From JACMRP01 sp047302465 (GTDB lineage: Bacteria > Bdellovibrionota > Bdellovibrionia > Bdellovibrionales > Bdellovibrionaceae): DNA of 64,000 nt. This document shows, piece after piece, positions 41,546 through 51,450 of the stretch. The position numbers and the translations under genes are program-made. Every line of letters begins with the position of its first letter. The stretch's first letter is position 1. The stretch is taken from positions 2,666,001 through 2,730,000 of the forward strand of contig NZ_CP178621.1 of assembly GCF_047302465.1 (NCBI RefSeq), in the 5' to 3' direction. Below the pieces are notes generated by a model, which saw only the letters and a list, made by a program, of their open reading frames with translations, was not told where the DNA came from and ran no database searches.

Positions 41546-43630
41546 GTGGCATTTGAAAAGAAGGTCAATCCATTTGGAGAACTCGCGAAGACCAGTCAAA
41601 TGGTTCAGGCCACCTTGAACTTCGATTGGGGCAAAACTGAATTAGGCCCCATTGAAAACTGGGATTTGGGTCTCATCAATTCTTTGCTCCTTGTTTTTAG
41701 CTGTCCGATTAGGATGTATTGCACCTGGGGCCCTCAACGAAGGGTCTTCTATAATGATTCCTATATTCCGATCCTAAAACATCGCCATCCGTGGGCTTTA
41801 GGCTCGCGCCTTCATGAAGTTTGGCCCGAGGTTTGGGAGCAAGTACTTGCCATCGTCAGCAAAGTCGAGGCCGGCGGAGTCGTTTACGAAACTGATGTGC
41901 AATTCGACATCGACGTCGATGGCAAGCCCCAAGGAAACTTTTTTACTTACGGGAATTCTCCTCTGTTTAATTCCGAAGGAAAAATTGCAGGAATGCTTTG
42001 TACGATTATCGACACGACAGCATCGGTGGTTAGAAATCGTGCCGCCGAAGAAAGTTTGGCCCTATCGCACCAAGTGGTCAAAGCCGAACGAAGGAAGCTG
42101 CGCTCGATTTTAGAAAAAGCCCCCATCGCCATGGCAGTTCTCGATGGACCTGAACATCGTTATTCGATGACGAATAACAGTTACCGCCGGCTTTTTCTAG
42201 GCGACCGCGACGTCTTGGGACGGACGGTGAAAGATATTTTTCCCAAAACAGAAGAAATCGGGATCATCGCACAGCTTGACGAAATCTATCGCACTGGAAA
42301 AGTCCTCGAAGGTAAAAATTACGAAATTACTGACCGACGAGCAGATGGCACCGAGTTTTCGGTCTTTGTCGATTTTGTTTATCAGCCCATTTACGATGTG
42401 AACGATCAAATCGAAGGGCTACTTCTTGCGCTCAATAATGTCACAGCCCGGGTGATGGCCGAACGCGCGCTTCAATCAGCAAAAGAAGCCGCCGAAAATG
42501 CCAACCATGCAAAATCGGCTTTCTTGGCAAATATGTCGCATGAAATTCGTACTCCGTTAGCGGCCATTCTCGGGTTTGCAGAAATTATTGCCACGCAGGA
42601 TCCTGAATCCGCAGAGAGAGCAAAATATCTCGATATCATTCTTCGTAATGGTAAGTCGCTCACTCGTATTATTGACGACATACTGGATCTATCAAAAATC
42701 GAGGCAGGTAAATTCGAAATCGAAACGTCACCCATAAAACTTAAAGATTTGGTTCAAGAAGTCCTAGCCATGTTCTTTGATCGCGTGTCTGATAAAAATA
42801 TTCAGTTGAATTATGCCCTCGCCGAAATCGCCGATTTAGTTGTTGTGAGTGATGCTGTTCGTATCCGCCAAATTTTGCTGAACCTCATCGGAAATGCGAT
42901 TAAATTTACTTCAAAGGGCTCCGTGAAAGTTTCTTGTCGGGCTGAGCAATTGACCAGAACACGCAAGAAAGTAACTTTCAGAATTGAAGATACAGGCATC
43001 GGCATGACACAAGAACAGGCGAATCGACTATTCCAACCATTCACGCAAGCAGATGTCACTTCAACCCGTCGTTTCGGAGGCATGGGCTTAGGTTTGGCGC
43101 TTTCTAGAAATTTAGCTCACGCCTTAGGGGGTGATGTCAGGATCGTTCATTGTGAGCCTCGTCAAGGCTGCGTCTTTGAGTTTTCATTTCGAGCTGAAGA
43201 TGCCAATCAAGTCGCTGCCGCCCCCCCTGCCGAGAGTCCGACCGAAGAAGCGCAGAATCCACTTGCCGGGGTCAAGGTGCTGGCAGTCGATGATTCTCCG
43301 ATCAACCGTATTCTCATTAAAACGATTTTAAAAAATTCAGGGCTTGAGGTCACCGAAGCTGAAAGTGGCGAAGAGGCTCTTAATCAAGCCTTCAAACAAC
43401 ATTATGATGTCGTATTAATGGATATTCAAATGCCTGGGCTTGATGGCTATGGCACTCTGTCAGAGCTTCGTAAACGCGGATTTCAAGAGCCTGTCGTCGC
43501 CTTAACGGCCCACGCGATGAAAGAAGACAAGGACCGCACCTTAGCGGCTGGATTTGCAGACCACCTGACAAAGCCAATCAATTCGAAAGTGCTTCTTCAA
43601 ACCATTCAGTCTCACCTCAAGCACGCGTAA
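41546..43630 (+). CDS. Hybrid histidine kinase (PAS-PAS-HisKA-HATPase-REC)
   Basis: 694 residues, soluble, with no transmembrane segment. The first PAS-like domain (25-160) has the DW...LGPIENWDLGL and YNDSYIPILKHRHPWALG motifs of a large family of cytoplasmic sensors. A second PAS follows at 190-305, then a coiled coil, HisKA with His332 in MSHEIRTPL, HATPase with the N box and G boxes (GMGLGLALSR), and a receiver with Asp626 (VVLMDIQMPGLDG). GTG is used as the start; the alternative Met19 would cut into the first PAS domain. No partner regulator is adjacent, so it probably signals through an Hpt protein elsewhere. Confidence 0.9.
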   Translation: MAFEKKVNPFGELAKTSQMVQATLNFDWGKTELGPIENWDLGLINSLLLVFSCPIRMYCTWGPQRRVFYNDSYIPILKHRHPWALGSRLHEVWPEVWEQVLAIVSKVEAGGVVYETDVQFDIDVDGKPQGNFFTYGNSPLFNSEGKIAGMLCTIIDTTASVVRNRAAEESLALSHQVVKAERRKLRSILEKAPIAMAVLDGPEHRYSMTNNSYRRLFLGDRDVLGRTVKDIFPKTEEIGIIAQLDEIYRTGKVLEGKNYEITDRRADGTEFSVFVDFVYQPIYDVNDQIEGLLLALNNVTARVMAERALQSAKEAAENANHAKSAFLANMSHEIRTPLAAILGFAEIIATQDPESAERAKYLDIILRNGKSLTRIIDDILDLSKIEAGKFEIETSPIKLKDLVQEVLAMFFDRVSDKNIQLNYALAEIADLVVVSDAVRIRQILLNLIGNAIKFTSKGSVKVSCRAEQLTRTRKKVTFRIEDTGIGMTQEQANRLFQPFTQADVTSTRRFGGMGLGLALSRNLAHALGGDVRIVHCEPRQGCVFEFSFRAEDANQVAAAPPAESPTEEAQNPLAGVKVLAVDDSPINRILIKTILKNSGLEVTEAESGEEALNQAFKQHYDVVLMDIQMPGLDGYGTLSELRKRGFQEPVVALTAHAMKEDKDRTLAAGFADHLTKPINSKVLLQTIQSHLKHA

Positions 43631-43635
43631 ACCGA

Positions 43636-43974
43636 CTACTCTTCACCGCAAAATACTGACGCCTTATAACCTTTGCCCACAGGAATAGTTAGTGAGTCTG
43701 CGTTGTCAGCTTCACCAATTACTTCGTCGTTTTTAGAGTCGCTACGAATCGAAAGATCCATACGACCAGCTGAATTTTTTGCCGCGATAAAAGTAAAACC
43801 ACCAACGATGTGATTTGCCTTGTACCCTGTTAGTACATCTGGCCCAGAGGGCGTTAGTGTTGAAAAACGATCGATCTTATTGCTGAGAATGCCCCCTTTA
43901 CAAACGATATTTCCGGCCCAAGCCGAAGAGCTAATAACCGCGAAACCGAAAAATGACATTACGAATGCTTTCAT
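43636..43974 (-). CDS. Small secreted protein, unknown function
   Basis: 112 residues, with AAAGGAA 7-8 bases before the ATG and a signal peptide (MKAFVMSFFGFAVISSSAWAG). Two cysteines (NIVCKGG near the mature start and SVFCGEE at the end) could tie the ends together. The core alternates in a beta-like way (GGFTFIAAK, RMDLSIRS). It is convergent with the hybrid kinase, 5 bases away. Confidence 0.72.
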   Translation of the reverse strand: MKAFVMSFFGFAVISSSAWAGNIVCKGGILSNKIDRFSTLTPSGPDVLTGYKANHIVGGFTFIAAKNSAGRMDLSIRSDSKNDEVIGEADNADSLTIPVGKGYKASVFCGEE

Positions 43975-44105
43975 CTCAGATTCCTTTAATAAGTTTGATT
44001 TTGCTACCGGATATTCTATCGATGCTTTTATAAGGCCATCAGGCCAATGCGTAAATTAGAATGATTTGATGATGGTATTCTAAAATATGGATGGATGAAC
44101 ACATT

Positions 44106-44546
44106 CTAGTGGCGAACAGATGTTACCGCCTGTTCAACAACGGCATCGCCTCGTTTTAACTGAATTCGAATTTCCCATTCGCCACGCATGCTAAAGAAAA
44201 CTTTGGAAACACGATATTGCCCCATCCCCAAGTGATCAATCGTCACTGGTGAAGAGCCATGCCCCATGCTTGGCATCCAGAGCACGACATGCAGTGGAAC
44301 AATCAGGTCGACAAATTGAGAAGGATCTAAATCCCCATGGAATTCTAAAACAAAGGACCCGGCATCAGTCTCGGTTGGTTTTTTCTCCCAGTTGAAAGAG
44401 GCACAGAGTGTTGACTTCGGAAAACTCAAATCGCAAGAGGCCATATCTTCAGTGACTGGATCTACGGGAGTATCCTTTGCCTCCTTGACATGCGCACATG
44501 CCACCATCACAAATGTAGCTATTAAGACTAAAATCTTACCAAACAT
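44106..44546 (-). CDS. YtkA-like lipoprotein
   Basis: 146 residues with a lipobox (FVMVAC, Cys17). The C-terminal half (FVDLIVPLHVVLWMPSMGHGSSPV...GMGQYRVSKVFFSMRGEWEIRIQL) matches the YtkA/FixH-type beta-sandwich with the MPSMGHG motif. Such proteins often accompany copper or cytochrome oxidase assembly. Its start overlaps the end of the truncated redoxin frame (44536-44546), so it was probably the second gene of a redoxin/YtkA operon. Confidence 0.7.
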   Translation of the reverse strand: MFGKILVLIATFVMVACAHVKEAKDTPVDPVTEDMASCDLSFPKSTLCASFNWEKKPTETDAGSFVLEFHGDLDPSQFVDLIVPLHVVLWMPSMGHGSSPVTIDHLGMGQYRVSKVFFSMRGEWEIRIQLKRGDAVVEQAVTSVRH

Positions 44547-44775
44547 GTGAACTCTCTTTCGAGCCTGAAATCACGCGCCCCAAGCTTCGGCGCTTGGGAA
44601 CCTGAACGGGTCTGGCATTCTTAATATCATCCAAGGCATTTTGCAAAAAAAACTGATTGGCCGCCTCGGGTTTTACACTACCCGTGACTCCCCCCTGGTA
44701 AAGAATTCCACCGTCCGCAGCCAAAACATAGGTCTGCGGGGCTTTAGTTGCCCTAAAGCGCCCTGCCAGGCGAAA
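44536..44775 (-). pseudogene. C-terminal remnant of a redoxin (AhpC/TlpA-like) gene
   Basis: The minus frame from 44775 reads RATKAPQTYVLAADGGILYQ and continues to PVQVPKRRSLGRVIS. These are the cis-Pro strand and the family's C-terminal tail of thioredoxin-like peroxiredoxins, but the N-terminal half with the redox cysteines is missing, because a stop lies at 44776-44778 and no matching frame continues upstream. A TTG at 44724 could still start a 62-residue peptide of no obvious use. It was truncated by a deletion that brought the divergent pump gene (44863) next to it. Confidence 0.65.
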
Positions 44776-44862
44776 TTACAGGGCTGTTTCTTTGTTAAGA
44801 AACACGGAGTTCTGTATAAACTCCTCGAACGCTCACGAACGAGGGCCGCATAAAATAGAAGA

Positions 44863-47800
44863 ATGCGGCTCTCAGACATTTCCATTCGTAATGCTGTCTT
44901 TGCCTGGATGCTCTTTTATGCATTCATTATCTTTGGCTATATTTCTTTTCAACGTATGGGGATCAGTCAGCTTCCTGACGTAGACTTCCCAGTAATCAAC
45001 GTCGCCATCACTTTGCAAGGCGCCGCCCCCGAAGTCATGGAAACGACTGTTGTCGACGCCGTCGAGGACGCCCTTTCCACCGTAGAGGGGGTTGTCAAAA
45101 TTACCTCTATCAGTAAAACCGGGGTCGCCAATATTACGATCGAGTTTGAACTGGATCGCAATATCGATTCGGCCCTTCAAGAAGTACAAACCAAAGTTGC
45201 CCAAGCACAACGCCTGCTACCCACCAATGTTGATCCGCCGGTGATTTCAAAAACCAACCCCGACGACCAACCAATTCTGTGGCTGGCACTCACTTACGAA
45301 AAAAATGATCCTTACTTTTTAATGAGTTACGCCAAGGACTATCTTAAAGATCGCTTTACGATTGTTCCTGGTGTTGGTGAAATTATCCTGGGTGGCTACA
45401 CGGACCCTGCCCTGCGCGTTTGGGTGAAACCTCAGGCTTTGCGTCGCTACAATATCTCGGTCAATGACGTCTTGAATACCATCACAAGTCAGCACTCTGA
45501 AGTCCCTGGTGGCTTTATTCAAACTCCGCAAAAAGCATTTAACGTGCGCACCATGGGGGAAGCTAAAACCGTCAATGAGTTCAATCAGCTTGTGATTCGT
45601 AGCCGCACTGGGGTGCTGACCCAAGACCCTACAAACATTGTTCGTATTGGCCAAGTCGCGCGCGTCGAGGAAAATCTGGCAGAGGTGTATCGCATTTCTC
45701 GTTTTGCGGGAAAACAATCACTGGGACTTGGAATTAAAAAACAGTTGGGATCAAATGCCGTGGCTGTCGCACGCGCGGTAAAAGAACAACTTGCCCTTGT
45801 TCAACCACAACTACCCCCCGGTATGAAGTTAGAAATCAATTTTGACTCGAGCCGTTTTATTGAACAATCCGTTGGCGAACTTATCAAACATCTTATCCTA
45901 GCGGTCCTTTTAACATCTTTAGTTTGCTGGGTCTTCTTGGGAAGTTGGACAGCCACCTTGAATGTGCTTTTGGCGATTCCAACCTCTATTATGGGGGCCT
46001 TTATTGGTCTCTATTTTGCCGGCTTTACTCTAAATACGTTTACTCTTTTAGGTCTGACTTTGGCGATCGGGATTGTCGTTGATGACGCCATCATGGTTTT
46101 GGAAAATATATTTCGCTACAACGAAAAAGGGTCTGGGCGAATAGAGTCCGCTATCGTCGGTGCCCGAGAAATTACTTTTGCCGCCATCGCCGCTACCGTA
46201 GCTATTATTGCGATTTTTTTACCTGTGGTGTTCATGGAAGGCATCATTGGAAAGTTCTTTTTACAATATGGCGTAACGATTTCTCTGGCCGTGTGTTTAT
46301 CTTTGTTAGAATCCCTGACGATTACTCCCATGCGATGTTCAAGCTTCGTCCATACGGGCGAGCGCAAAACCAGAATCGGTCATGGATTTGAAAAACTCAT
46401 GGAGCATGGGCGAATTCTTTATGGAAAAAGTCTGCATTGGACGCTTCAGCACCGCTGGCCGGTATTAGTGGGTTCTTTGTTATTTGTCGCGGCCTCGTTT
46501 GTTTCTGTAAGGTACCTGAACAAAGAACTCACCCCCGTGCAGGATCAAAGCCTTTTCATTATGCGCTTAAGAACTCCGATTGGTTCTTCGCTCGCATTCA
46601 CCGACACGCGCGCACAAGCTGTTGAAAAATGGCTTCGCACACGTTCCGAAATTGAGCGCTTCTACGTCGGCATTGGCGGCGGCGGGGCTGCGAGCGCTAG
46701 TGATACCAACTCTGGATTTATGTTTATCACGTTAAAGGACATCGGAAAACGAGGCATCGATTCCGCTAGCGGACGCGAGCTGAGTCAGCAAGAGTTCATG
46801 GCTTTGGCCCGCAAAGAGCTGGGTAAAATCCCAGATCTGCGCATTTTCATGCAAGACCTCTCTTCTCGCGGATTTTCAACAGGCCGCGGATTTCCTATCG
46901 AGTTTGTTTTGCAAGGACCTGAATGGGAAAAGCTTGCTGAGCTCAGCGATAAACTCAAAAAAGATATGATAGATTCCGGAATGATGAACGACGTGGATTC
47001 AGACTATCTAGAAGGCATGCCGGAAATTCAAATTGTTCCAAACCGCAATATGGCCGCCATGCATGGGCTTAGCATCGAGGACATCGGAAGCACCGTCAAC
47101 GCGTTGATTGGTGGAGTCAAAAACGGTCAGTACACCAAAGGAGGACGACGCTATGACATCTATGTACAACTTGAAAAAGACGTGGATCCTCGTAAAGAGA
47201 TCGACAGGCTGATGATTGGGAATGAACGTGGCAATCTTATTCCCATTTCTCGCGTGACAAAGATCGAGCAAAAACCAAGCCTACAGCAAATTACCCGCAA
47301 TAATCGTCAAAGAGCTATCACCATGTATGCAAACCTCACTCCTGGAACTTCTCAGCAAACGGCCCTGGATTTTATCCGCCAAAAAGCAAAGGAACTACCG
47401 CCAACGTATACGATCGAAGATGCCGGTGCCGCAAAAGCATTTAAAGAATCCTTTCAAAGTCTTTTACTGGCGTTTACGTTGGGGCTTTTTGTCGCCTATA
47501 TGGTGCTGGCAAGTCAGTTTAACTCTTTCTTAGATCCAATTGCGGTTTTGATGGCATTGCCATTTAGTTTTAGCGGCGCTTTCTTTGGGCTGCTACTCAC
47601 AAATCAAAGCTTGAATATGTATTCGTTGATAGGCTTGTTGCTGCTCATGGGAATTGTGAAAAAAAACTCGATACTTTTAATCGACTTCACCAATGCCGTG
47701 CGTGACCGCGAGAAGAAAGATGCTCACGATGCTCTTCTCGTTGCCTGCCCGATTCGTCTTCGTCCTATTATCATGACATCCTTTGCCACTATTGCTGCCG

Positions 47801-48015
47801 CTGTGCCTTCAGCCTTAGCCTCAGGGGCCGGTGCTGAGACATTCCGCCCCATGGCTATTACCTTGATTGGTGGTGTGTTTGTTTCAACACTATTAACTCT
47901 GTATGTGGTACCTATCACTTATTTATTGCTGGAGCGTTTCAGACGACAAGGTCAACGTAAAGAACAGGTCAAAGAAGCGTTTGATCATGTCGGGCAAACA
48001 GCTCTTGAAAGATAG
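44863..48015 (+). CDS. RND-family efflux permease
   Basis: 1050 residues, the full length of AcrB/MdtB-type pumps. The proton-relay Asp407-Asp408 pair sits in LAIGIVVDDAIMV, and the Lys of GIVKKNSILLIDF is kept, so it should be active. It opens with the usual ISIRNAVFAWM and QLPDVDFPVI segments. Twelve membrane helices and two large periplasmic loops are evident. The first loop starts like the multidrug (HAE1) group. No membrane-fusion or outer-membrane channel gene is adjacent, so it must borrow them. It is followed by a peptidase gene 24 bases downstream. Confidence 0.93.
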   Translation: MRLSDISIRNAVFAWMLFYAFIIFGYISFQRMGISQLPDVDFPVINVAITLQGAAPEVMETTVVDAVEDALSTVEGVVKITSISKTGVANITIEFELDRNIDSALQEVQTKVAQAQRLLPTNVDPPVISKTNPDDQPILWLALTYEKNDPYFLMSYAKDYLKDRFTIVPGVGEIILGGYTDPALRVWVKPQALRRYNISVNDVLNTITSQHSEVPGGFIQTPQKAFNVRTMGEAKTVNEFNQLVIRSRTGVLTQDPTNIVRIGQVARVEENLAEVYRISRFAGKQSLGLGIKKQLGSNAVAVARAVKEQLALVQPQLPPGMKLEINFDSSRFIEQSVGELIKHLILAVLLTSLVCWVFLGSWTATLNVLLAIPTSIMGAFIGLYFAGFTLNTFTLLGLTLAIGIVVDDAIMVLENIFRYNEKGSGRIESAIVGAREITFAAIAATVAIIAIFLPVVFMEGIIGKFFLQYGVTISLAVCLSLLESLTITPMRCSSFVHTGERKTRIGHGFEKLMEHGRILYGKSLHWTLQHRWPVLVGSLLFVAASFVSVRYLNKELTPVQDQSLFIMRLRTPIGSSLAFTDTRAQAVEKWLRTRSEIERFYVGIGGGGAASASDTNSGFMFITLKDIGKRGIDSASGRELSQQEFMALARKELGKIPDLRIFMQDLSSRGFSTGRGFPIEFVLQGPEWEKLAELSDKLKKDMIDSGMMNDVDSDYLEGMPEIQIVPNRNMAAMHGLSIEDIGSTVNALIGGVKNGQYTKGGRRYDIYVQLEKDVDPRKEIDRLMIGNERGNLIPISRVTKIEQKPSLQQITRNNRQRAITMYANLTPGTSQQTALDFIRQKAKELPPTYTIEDAGAAKAFKESFQSLLLAFTLGLFVAYMVLASQFNSFLDPIAVLMALPFSFSGAFFGLLLTNQSLNMYSLIGLLLLMGIVKKNSILLIDFTNAVRDREKKDAHDALLVACPIRLRPIIMTSFATIAAAVPSALASGAGAETFRPMAITLIGGVFVSTLLTLYVVPITYLLLERFRRQGQRKEQVKEAFDHVGQTALER

Positions 48016-48039
48016 AAGATTCAGGGATAAAAACTTGTT

Positions 48040-48867
48040 ATGGAAACAAATATCGTCGCATTTTTTATGTCACTCCTTATGCTTGTCTCTTGTGCTACTA
48101 GCACCGAAGAAGGCGCTACTGGAGTAAAGAGAAAACAACTTTTAGCCGTCTCATCTGAAGAAATCGTTGATGCTTCGGTAAAGGGTTATGAACACACGAA
48201 GCAAGAGGCTCAGAAAAAAGGTCTTTTGGATAAAAACCCTGCTCAATACCAAAGGGTGTCTAATATCGCAAAGCAGCTGATTCCATTTACTCCGATCTTC
48301 CGTAAGGACGCCTTGTCTTGGAAATGGGAAGTTCATGTGATCACCAGTCCCGAGCTCAATGCTTATTGCATGCCGGGCGGCAAGATGATGTTCTATTCAG
48401 GTATCATTGAAAAATTGCAACTTACTGACGGCGAAATCGCAGCTATCATGGGTCATGAGATGGCACATGCTCTTCGTGAACATGGTCGCGAACGTATGTC
48501 TGAACAGATGGTTACGCAAACAGCGACTCAAGGTGGACTCGCTATCTTGGTCGCTACGGGTGTGGTTGATCCAAAATATGCAGGCGTTGCGGCGATCGGC
48601 GCTTCCGCTTTCACGCAGCTCTTTATCTCTTTGCCTCACGGACGTACTCAAGAATCTGAAGCCGACACTATGGGCGTGGAGCTTATGGCACGTGCGGGGT
48701 ATGATCCTCGCGAAGCTGTCAGCCTTTGGAAAAAAATGGGTTCTCAAGGTGGCTCTAAACCACCAGAAATCCTCAGCACGCATCCAACAGATTCTACTCG
48801 CATCAAAGATATCGAAGGATTACTGCCAAAAGTAATGCCTCTCTACGAACAAGCAAAACAAAAATAG
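48040..48867 (+). CDS. M48-family metalloprotease lipoprotein
   Basis: 275 residues with lipobox LVSC (Cys18). Zinc motif HEMAH (His139, Glu140, His143) in IMGHEMAHALREHGRERMSE, third ligand Glu in ESEADTMGVELMARAGYDP. The layout is like LoiP/BepA without the TPR part. Such enzymes police outer-membrane protein assembly from the periplasm. The end (LSTHPTDSTRIKDIE) is typical. It starts 24 bases after the pump gene and may be co-transcribed with it. Confidence 0.9.
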   Translation: METNIVAFFMSLLMLVSCATSTEEGATGVKRKQLLAVSSEEIVDASVKGYEHTKQEAQKKGLLDKNPAQYQRVSNIAKQLIPFTPIFRKDALSWKWEVHVITSPELNAYCMPGGKMMFYSGIIEKLQLTDGEIAAIMGHEMAHALREHGRERMSEQMVTQTATQGGLAILVATGVVDPKYAGVAAIGASAFTQLFISLPHGRTQESEADTMGVELMARAGYDPREAVSLWKKMGSQGGSKPPEILSTHPTDSTRIKDIEGLLPKVMPLYEQAKQK

Positions 48868-49113
48868 AATCTTTTAAGTCGATTTTACGAGTGGGGAACT
48901 CTTTTACAGAGAGCTCCCCGCAATACCTCTTTTGTCGAACTCCTAGTCTTTGTCCGCAGTCCACTCTCGAACTTTTAGTCAAATTTCGAGTGATGCAAAA
49001 AACCTCGACACTCTTTTTGTGTGGCGCACTCTAGAATTTTGAAAACGGACCATGGTAAACTATGTTTATCAAGTGGGACGTCGTTCTGAAATCAACGTGT
49101 AAAGGGGATGTAT
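48868..49113. other. 246-base spacer with hairpins
   Basis: GGGGAACTCT / AGAGCTCCCC (one mismatch) at about 48895-48921 is a hairpin that may end the M48 transcript, though its T run is weak. AAAGGGG lies 6 bases before the ATG at 49114. Nothing else was recognised. Confidence 0.4.
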
Positions 49114-49899
49114 ATGAAAAGGACTTTCACCGTTCTACTTGTAATTCTAGGTTTCGCCAGCGCAGCTAAGGCTCAAACTCTGACTGACCTTAAAGGGCAA
49201 TACGATCAGGTTTCTCCTCTCCAAGCTCCTAGTATCAATTCGAGACAGGTGGTAGATGCCGAAGCCTCTAATATGACACCGCAGGAAGAACAGCTAGCGG
49301 AGATGAAGGCCCAAGACGAAGAGGCTAAAAAGGCCCAAACCGAAAAAATCTATCTTGATACGGACTATCAATTCTTCCAAGCTCTTGCCGTTCCTAACGA
49401 AGACGACGAAATGGATCAAGCTACTAAAAAAGACCAAGTCGCCGTTAGCATGGAGCAAAATGCTCTGAATCAGCAAGCGGTTAGCGGCGAAATCAAAACG
49501 TCTGCACCTAAGATGATGACTGCAAAACAAGGTTCAGCCTTTGATGAAAGACGCGCTTTAATTCTTAAGAAAATCGCCACAAACGGCCAATACGTACGTT
49601 CTTGTATCCTTCAACATAAGAAGGCTGGTAACGAGTTTACAGGCACCGCTTTGACACTTGCTTGGGAGGTAGAACCTACTGGCAAAGTTGAAAATGCTCA
49701 GGTGAAAGCCACTGATATTGCTGCCCAAGAGATCAAAAACTGCGTATTGAAAGCTCTTGCAGAATGGAACTTCGGCGACATTCTTAAAGACAAAACAAAA
49801 CGCTCACAAATCGAGTATACATACCGCTTTGTGAATACAACCAAAGAGGCTTCTGCAAAATCTGAAGCTACAAAAACAGCAACTCCAGTTGCTAACTAA
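49114..49899 (+). CDS. Exported AgmX/PglI C-terminal domain protein
   Basis: 261 residues from the second ATG, which has AAAGGGG at good spacing; the ATG at 49108 touches that site. Signal peptide MKRTFTVLLVILGFASAAKAQ. A charged, Gln/Glu/Lys-rich helical middle (about 60-140) precedes an AgmX/PglI domain (RRALILKKIATNGQYVRSCI, LTLAWEVEPTGKVENAQVKA, CVLKALAEWNFGDI). The same C-terminal domain occurs at 35392-36264 with a different disordered part. The pairing of Cys in ...RSCI and NCVL is conserved between them. Single gene, closed by the terminator at 49922. Confidence 0.82.
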   Translation: MKRTFTVLLVILGFASAAKAQTLTDLKGQYDQVSPLQAPSINSRQVVDAEASNMTPQEEQLAEMKAQDEEAKKAQTEKIYLDTDYQFFQALAVPNEDDEMDQATKKDQVAVSMEQNALNQQAVSGEIKTSAPKMMTAKQGSAFDERRALILKKIATNGQYVRSCILQHKKAGNEFTGTALTLAWEVEPTGKVENAQVKATDIAAQEIKNCVLKALAEWNFGDILKDKTKRSQIEYTYRFVNTTKEASAKSEATKTATPVAN

Positions 49900-49921
49900 G
49901 ATTTAGCTTTGAATACAAAAT

Positions 49922-49956
49922 AAAAAACCCACGGTTTTAAAGCCGTGGGTTTTTGT
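49922..49956. terminator. Bidirectional terminator
   Basis: AAAACCCACGG and CCGTGGGTTTT around an A/T loop, with A-rich and T-rich sides. It lies between the convergent AgmX-domain gene and pilR, so it can stop both. Confidence 0.92.
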
Positions 49957-49975
49957 TTTAGGTCGTTTATATATC

Positions 49976-51385
49976 TTATTCGTCGTCAGACAACTCGTCG
50001 TCACCGACGATACCAAGATTGTATTTCTCGATACGGTAACGCATAGAACGGAAAGAGATGTGCAACAATTTCGCTGCACGCTTTTTCACGCCACCCGCAG
50101 AGTGAATCGCCTTAATAAGCAATTCTTTCTCGATTTGCCCCATCACCTTATCCAAATCCACGCCTTCTGCGCCGATTTCGATCTCGTTAGAAGAAGCCAT
50201 CTTGCGGCCTGAGCTCGTATTTACCATTGGTGGTAAGCTCTCAGGCAAGATCATCGCACCACCTTCAAGAGCTACCGTGCGCTCGATCAAGTTCTCAAGC
50301 TCACGCACGTTCCCTGGGTAGTCGTACTTTTTAAGGATCTCCATCGCTTCAGTCGAAATACCGCCGATGTTCTTATTCAGACGCTCGTTGTATTTCTTTA
50401 AGAAGTGACCCGCTAGCAAAGGAATATCATCACGGCGCTCACGAAGACCTGGTGTTTTGATATTGATAACATTCAAACGATAGAACAAATCTTGACGGAA
50501 GCCGCCTTTTTGCACCATCTCTTCAAGATTACGATTAGTTGCAGCGATAATACGAACTTCCACCTTCATATCATCAGTTGCTCCCACTCGGCGGATAATA
50601 CGCTCTTGGATCGCACGAAGAAGTTTTACCTGGATCGTCAATGGTAATTCACCCACCTCATCCAAGAACAAAGTTCCGCCGTCTGCGACTTCGAAAAGAC
50701 CGGCTTTGTCCACCACTGCACCAGTGAAAGAACCTTTTTTATGACCGAACATTTCGGATTCCATCAAATTCTCAGGGATGGCACCGCAGTTGATCGTAAC
50801 AAATGGCTTGTCTTTCAAAGGACCGTTGTAGTGAATCGCTTTCGCTACGACCTCTTTACCTGTTCCAGACTCCCCCGTGATCAAAACGTTTGTTGGTGTC
50901 TGAGACACACGCTTAACCATTTCGAAAATCTGATGCATGGCTTGGGAGTTACCCACCATGTTTTGGAAGCTATATTCTTTAACGAGTTCTTTTTTAAGAG
51001 ATCTATTTTCTACTTCAAGATTGCGAGAGCGAAGAGCATTTTGGATGTTCAAACGAACTTCGTCGATCTTAAATGGCTTCGTGATATAATCGTAGGCGCC
51101 CATTTTCATAGCTTCAACCGCAGTCTCGGTTGTTCCGAACGCAGTGATCATCATGAAAACGATTTCAGGAGCTGTTTCTTTCACATGCTTTAAAAGCTCA
51201 ATCCCCGTCACATGCGGCATTTGCAAGTCCGAGATGATCATATCAAAGCTTTTCTTAGCGAGAAGATCTTTGGCTTTTTGACCGTCCTCTGCAAGCGTGA
51301 TCTCATAGCCCTCTTTTTTGAGCATGATCTCTAGAAACTCGCGGATTGATTCTTCATCGTCTACAACTAAGATACGGGATTTCAT
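49976..51385 (-). CDS. pilR: PilR-type sigma-54 response regulator
   Basis: 469 residues. Receiver 1-120 with Asp53 (IISDLQMPHV); AAA+ domain with Walker A GESGTGKE (171-178), sigma-54 loop GSFTGA (218-223) and Walker B GGTLFLDEVGEL; Fis-type HTH at the end (KRAAKLLHISFRSMRYRIEKYNLG). The loop reads GSFTGA instead of the usual GAFTGA. The HTH, with SFRSMRYR, is like PilR. It should activate sigma-54 promoters, in relatives that of the major pilin. It is the last gene of the pil run, 65 bases after pilS. Confidence 0.9.
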   Translation of the reverse strand: MKSRILVVDDEESIREFLEIMLKKEGYEITLAEDGQKAKDLLAKKSFDMIISDLQMPHVTGIELLKHVKETAPEIVFMMITAFGTTETAVEAMKMGAYDYITKPFKIDEVRLNIQNALRSRNLEVENRSLKKELVKEYSFQNMVGNSQAMHQIFEMVKRVSQTPTNVLITGESGTGKEVVAKAIHYNGPLKDKPFVTINCGAIPENLMESEMFGHKKGSFTGAVVDKAGLFEVADGGTLFLDEVGELPLTIQVKLLRAIQERIIRRVGATDDMKVEVRIIAATNRNLEEMVQKGGFRQDLFYRLNVINIKTPGLRERRDDIPLLAGHFLKKYNERLNKNIGGISTEAMEILKKYDYPGNVRELENLIERTVALEGGAMILPESLPPMVNTSSGRKMASSNEIEIGAEGVDLDKVMGQIEKELLIKAIHSAGGVKKRAAKLLHISFRSMRYRIEKYNLGIVGDDELSDDE

Positions 51386-51450
51386 GAATACTCCTAATCA
51401 CTTTATTCTCACTTGTTAGAGTGAGAAATTCAAAATCTTTTATTTAAATC

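Noticed and set aside
43636..44105. Possible toxin/antitoxin pair between the small secreted gene and the lipoprotein gene
   Set aside because: Both have export signals and their features do not match any toxin or antitoxin family.
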